In this document: positions 21,713 to 23,469 of the stretch, one piece after another
How positions within the stretch are numbered: position 1 is the stretch's first letter
Layout: each line of letters opens with the position of its first letter
DNA from: Flavobacteriales bacterium
GTDB lineage: Bacteria; Bacteroidota; Bacteroidia; Flavobacteriales_E; Vicingaceae
Assembly (NCBI GenBank): GCA_020635825.1
Contig: JACJZA010000029.1
Span: 1-23,469 of the forward strand
Direction: 5' to 3'
Length of the DNA: 23,469 nucleotides
Position numbers and translations under genes: made by a program
The notes under the pieces: generated by a model
The model's input: only the letters and a program-made list of their open reading frames with translations
What the model was told of the DNA's origin: nothing
Databases searched by the model: none

Positions 21713-22276
21713 TTAAATAGTCATAATGTCTTTTTCTTTAGCTTCGATTAATGTGTCAATTTTTACAATATAAGTATCTGTTAATTTTTGAATGCTAGCT
21801 TCGGCATCTTTTGCCATATCATCACTTAATCCTTCATTGTTTAATTTTTTTACTTCATCATTGGCATCTTTTCGAGCATTTCTTATTCCAACCTTAGCAT
21901 GTTCACCTTCAGCCTTAGCTTGTTTGGTTAAATCTCTTCTTCTTTCTTCAGTTAAAATAGGAACATTAATCATAATGGTTTCTCCATTATTTTGAGGGTT
22001 TAATCCTAAGTTGGCATTAATAATAGCTGTTTCTATAGGTTGCAACATGGTTTTTTCCCATGGTTGAACGGTAATAGTTCTTGCATCTATAGTATTTACA
22101 TTTGCTACCTGAGAAAGTGGAGTCATAGAACCATAATAGTCAACTTTTACTGTGCTCAACATCATCGGGCTTGCTTTACCGGCACGCACTTTTTGAAGTT
22201 GAGTTTCTAAATGAGCAATTGCAGATTGCATTGATTCTTTTGCGGAGTCTAAAATAAATTGTATTTCTTCGTTCAT
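21713..22276 (-). CDS. frr: Ribosome recycling factor
   Basis: Splits post-termination ribosomes with EF-G. 187 residues, normal size. Conserved features: LQKVRAGKASPMML (28-41), VDYYGSMTPLSQVANV (45-60), TITVQPWEKTMLQPIE (68-83) and LTEERRRDLTKQAKAEGEHAKVGIRNARKDAND (108-140), the two-domain tRNA-mimic fold. Its ATG lies 34 bp after pyrH and has a good promoter of its own in addition to possible read-through. Confidence 0.98.
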   Translation of the reverse strand: MNEEIQFILDSAKESMQSAIAHLETQLQKVRAGKASPMMLSTVKVDYYGSMTPLSQVANVNTIDARTITVQPWEKTMLQPIETAIINANLGLNPQNNGETIMINVPILTEERRRDLTKQAKAEGEHAKVGIRNARKDANDEVKKLNNEGLSDDMAKDAEASIQKLTDTYIVKIDTLIEAKEKDIMTI

Positions 22277-22295
22277 AAATGCTAAATTATTTTCT

Positions 22296-22325
22296 CAAAA
22301 GTAGTGAATTTTAAATTTCTACCAA
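22296..22325 (-). promoter_or_regulatory. Promoter of frr
   Basis: On the minus strand: TTG (22325-22323, inside the end of pyrH), 19 bp spacer, TACTTTTG (22303-22296). Near-ideal Bacteroidota promoter, 19 nt before the frr ATG. Confidence 0.65.
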
Positions 22326-23021
22326 TGTTCCAATATTCTCTTCTTGATTTATTACTTTTTTTAGATTACCAGGAGTGTCCATATCGAAAACAATAATAGG
22401 CAGCTTATTTTCTTTGCACAAAGTAAATGCAGTCATGTCCATCACATTCAAACGTTTTTTATAAACCTCATCAAAAGTAATGGTATCGTATTTTATTGCT
22501 GTACTATCTTTTTCAGGATCGGCAGTGTAAATTCCATCTACACGAGTGCCTTTAAGTATTACATCGGCTTCAATTTCTATAGCTCTTAAACTGGCAGCTG
22601 TATCAGTTGTAAAAAATGGATTTCCGGTACCGGCACCAAAAATCACTACTCTTCCTTTTTCTAAATGGCGAACTGCTTTTCTTTTAATAAAAGGTTCTGC
22701 GACCTCTTTCATTTCGATAGCGGTTTGTAATCGAGTTTTAATTCCAACTGTTTCAAGAGCTGATTGTAGAGCCATACCATTTATTACAGTAGCAAGCATT
22801 CCCATATAGTCTCCTTGTGTTCTTTCCATTCCTCCTTCTTCTGCTTGAATCCCTCTAAAAATGTTTCCGCCACCAATAACAATGGCAACTTCTATTCCTT
22901 GATTTACGATTTCTTTAATTTCATTAGCATAATCAGAAAGTCTGTCATTGTCAATGCCAAATTGTTTTTTCCCCATTAGGGATTCACCACTAAGTTTTAA
23001 TAAAATTCGTTTGTAAGTCAT
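22311..23021 (-). CDS. pyrH: UMP kinase
   Basis: Phosphorylates UMP to UDP; amino-acid-kinase fold, hexameric in bacteria. 236 residues. Motifs: ILLKLSGESLMG at 6-17, AIVIGGGNIFRG (about 46-57), GAGTGNPFFTTDTAASLRAIE, LKGTRVDGIYTADPEKD and MDMTAFTLCKENKLPIIVFD. No TAnnTTTG element is found in the 59 bp upstream, which is mostly filled by the tsf terminator; transcription may depend on read-through or on an unrecognised promoter. Confidence 0.98.
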   Translation of the reverse strand: MTYKRILLKLSGESLMGKKQFGIDNDRLSDYANEIKEIVNQGIEVAIVIGGGNIFRGIQAEEGGMERTQGDYMGMLATVINGMALQSALETVGIKTRLQTAIEMKEVAEPFIKRKAVRHLEKGRVVIFGAGTGNPFFTTDTAASLRAIEIEADVILKGTRVDGIYTADPEKDSTAIKYDTITFDEVYKKRLNVMDMTAFTLCKENKLPIIVFDMDTPGNLKKVINQEENIGTLVEI

Positions 23022-23044
23022 AGAGTTATAAATTTTTGGACAAA

Positions 23045-23074
23045 AAAAAGAGAGAATTTAAATTCTCTCTTTTT
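23045..23074 (-). terminator. Terminator after tsf (30-bp perfect palindrome)
   Basis: GAGAGAATT arms around a central TTTAAA, flanked by A and T runs, form a perfect 30-bp palindrome. On the minus strand the T run extends to eight T. It lies 6 bp past the tsf stop and ahead of pyrH. Confidence 0.85.
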
Positions 23075-23080
23075 AATAAA

Positions 23081-23469
23081 TTATCCTAACATAATTCGCT
23101 TAAATCCTGTAACTGTTAACCCGCTTTCAACTTCATTTAAAGCTTGACTAACAGTTTTTTTGTTGTCTCTGATAGACGCTTGATTTAATAAAGTGTTTTC
23201 TTTTAAGTATTTTTTCACTTTACCTTCAGCAATTTTTTCTACCATCTCAGCAGGTTTACCTTCAGCCAAAGCTTGTTCTTTACCTACTGCCATTTCTCTT
23301 TCTATTACTGCAGCATCTACTTGGTCTTCTGTAATTGCTAATGGATCCATAGCAGCTACTTGCATAGCAACTTGTTTTCCAGCTTCAGCAACAGCATCTC
23401 CGGCTTTGTTTAAACCAACAATAGCAGCTAATTTGTTTCCTGGGTGGTTGTAAGCAATTGCTTGTTCAG
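23081..23469 (-). CDS. tsf: Elongation factor Ts (5' partial, C-terminal part only)
   Basis: Nucleotide exchange factor for EF-Tu. The frame is open to the window edge: before the internal Met at 23365 it reads YNHPGNKLAAIVGLNKAGDA, conserved core-domain sequence, so the start is outside the window. Then come GKQVAMQVAAMDPLAI and the coiled region IEREMAVGKEQALAEGKPAEMVEKI, and the C-terminal module EGKVKKYLKENTLLNQ. About 128 residues are present. Neighbouring pyrH and frr on the same strand match a common bacterial order (rpsB-tsf-pyrH-frr), so rpsB is expected beyond the edge. Confidence 0.97.
   Translation of the reverse strand, partial: EQAIAYNHPGNKLAAIVGLNKAGDAVAEAGKQVAMQVAAMDPLAITEDQVDAAVIEREMAVGKEQALAEGKPAEMVEKIAEGKVKKYLKENTLLNQASIRDNKKTVSQALNEVESGLTVTGFKRIMLG

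Noticed and set aside
1..23469. CRISPR array, tRNA/rRNA gene, insertion sequence, prophage or defence island
   Set aside because: No direct repeat array, tRNA-like fold, transposase, integrase or defence gene was found; intergenic gaps are all too short to hold them.

Overview
The window is a low-GC (roughly one third), very gene-dense piece of a Bacteroidota chromosome, most likely Flavobacteriia-like. Three things point there: a type IX secretion (T9SS) C-terminal sorting domain, Bacteroidota-type -7 promoter elements (TAnnTTTG) in front of many genes, and gene families with Bacteroidota hallmarks (Mrp without its CxxC pair, LysRS with a C-terminal extension, GpsA variant). Species cannot be told. 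No tRNA, rRNA, insertion sequence, CRISPR array or prophage is visible, no intergenic stretch exceeds about 100 bases, and nothing suggests recent horizontal transfer.

Layout. 1-2623 (+): DNA polymerase I, 5' end cut off by the window. 2678-4031 (+): a lipoprotein and a secreted protein, both uncharacterised, overlapping by 17 bp. 4028-5820 (-): TatD-type nuclease and type I asparaginase joined by a TAATG stop/start. 5877-8591 (+): LysRS, then glycerol-3-phosphate dehydrogenase with its own promoter. 8593-12730 (-): a run read right to left, trmB, an ABC permease, an ABC ATPase, an alkyltransferase-like protein, then mrp and a NifU/Nfu-type Fe-S scaffold. 12761-16605 (-): a redox cluster read right to left, a short-chain dehydrogenase, a membrane-anchored haem-binding protein, an ArsR-type regulator with a C-terminal Cys pair, and a five-haem c-type cytochrome with a T9SS tail, closed by a hairpin terminator. 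16660-19083 (+): LpxL/HtrB-type acyltransferase, DUF1697 protein and a glycosyltransferase, all overlapping. 19072-21556 (-): VWA-domain exported protein followed by dxr. 21662-23469 (-): tsf (5' cut off), pyrH and frr, with palindromic terminators after tsf and after frr.

Most genes are core housekeeping: replication/repair, translation, Fe-S assembly, isoprenoid, phospholipid and lipid A synthesis. The accessory part is the redox cluster at 12.8-16.6 kb, where a surface or secreted multihaem cytochrome sits directly after a thiol-bearing ArsR regulator gene and a haem-binding protein gene; this is the best candidate for an undescribed system. A second pattern of interest is transcriptional: for four genes the predicted -7 element ends only 4-5 nt before the start codon, which predicts leaderless mRNAs.
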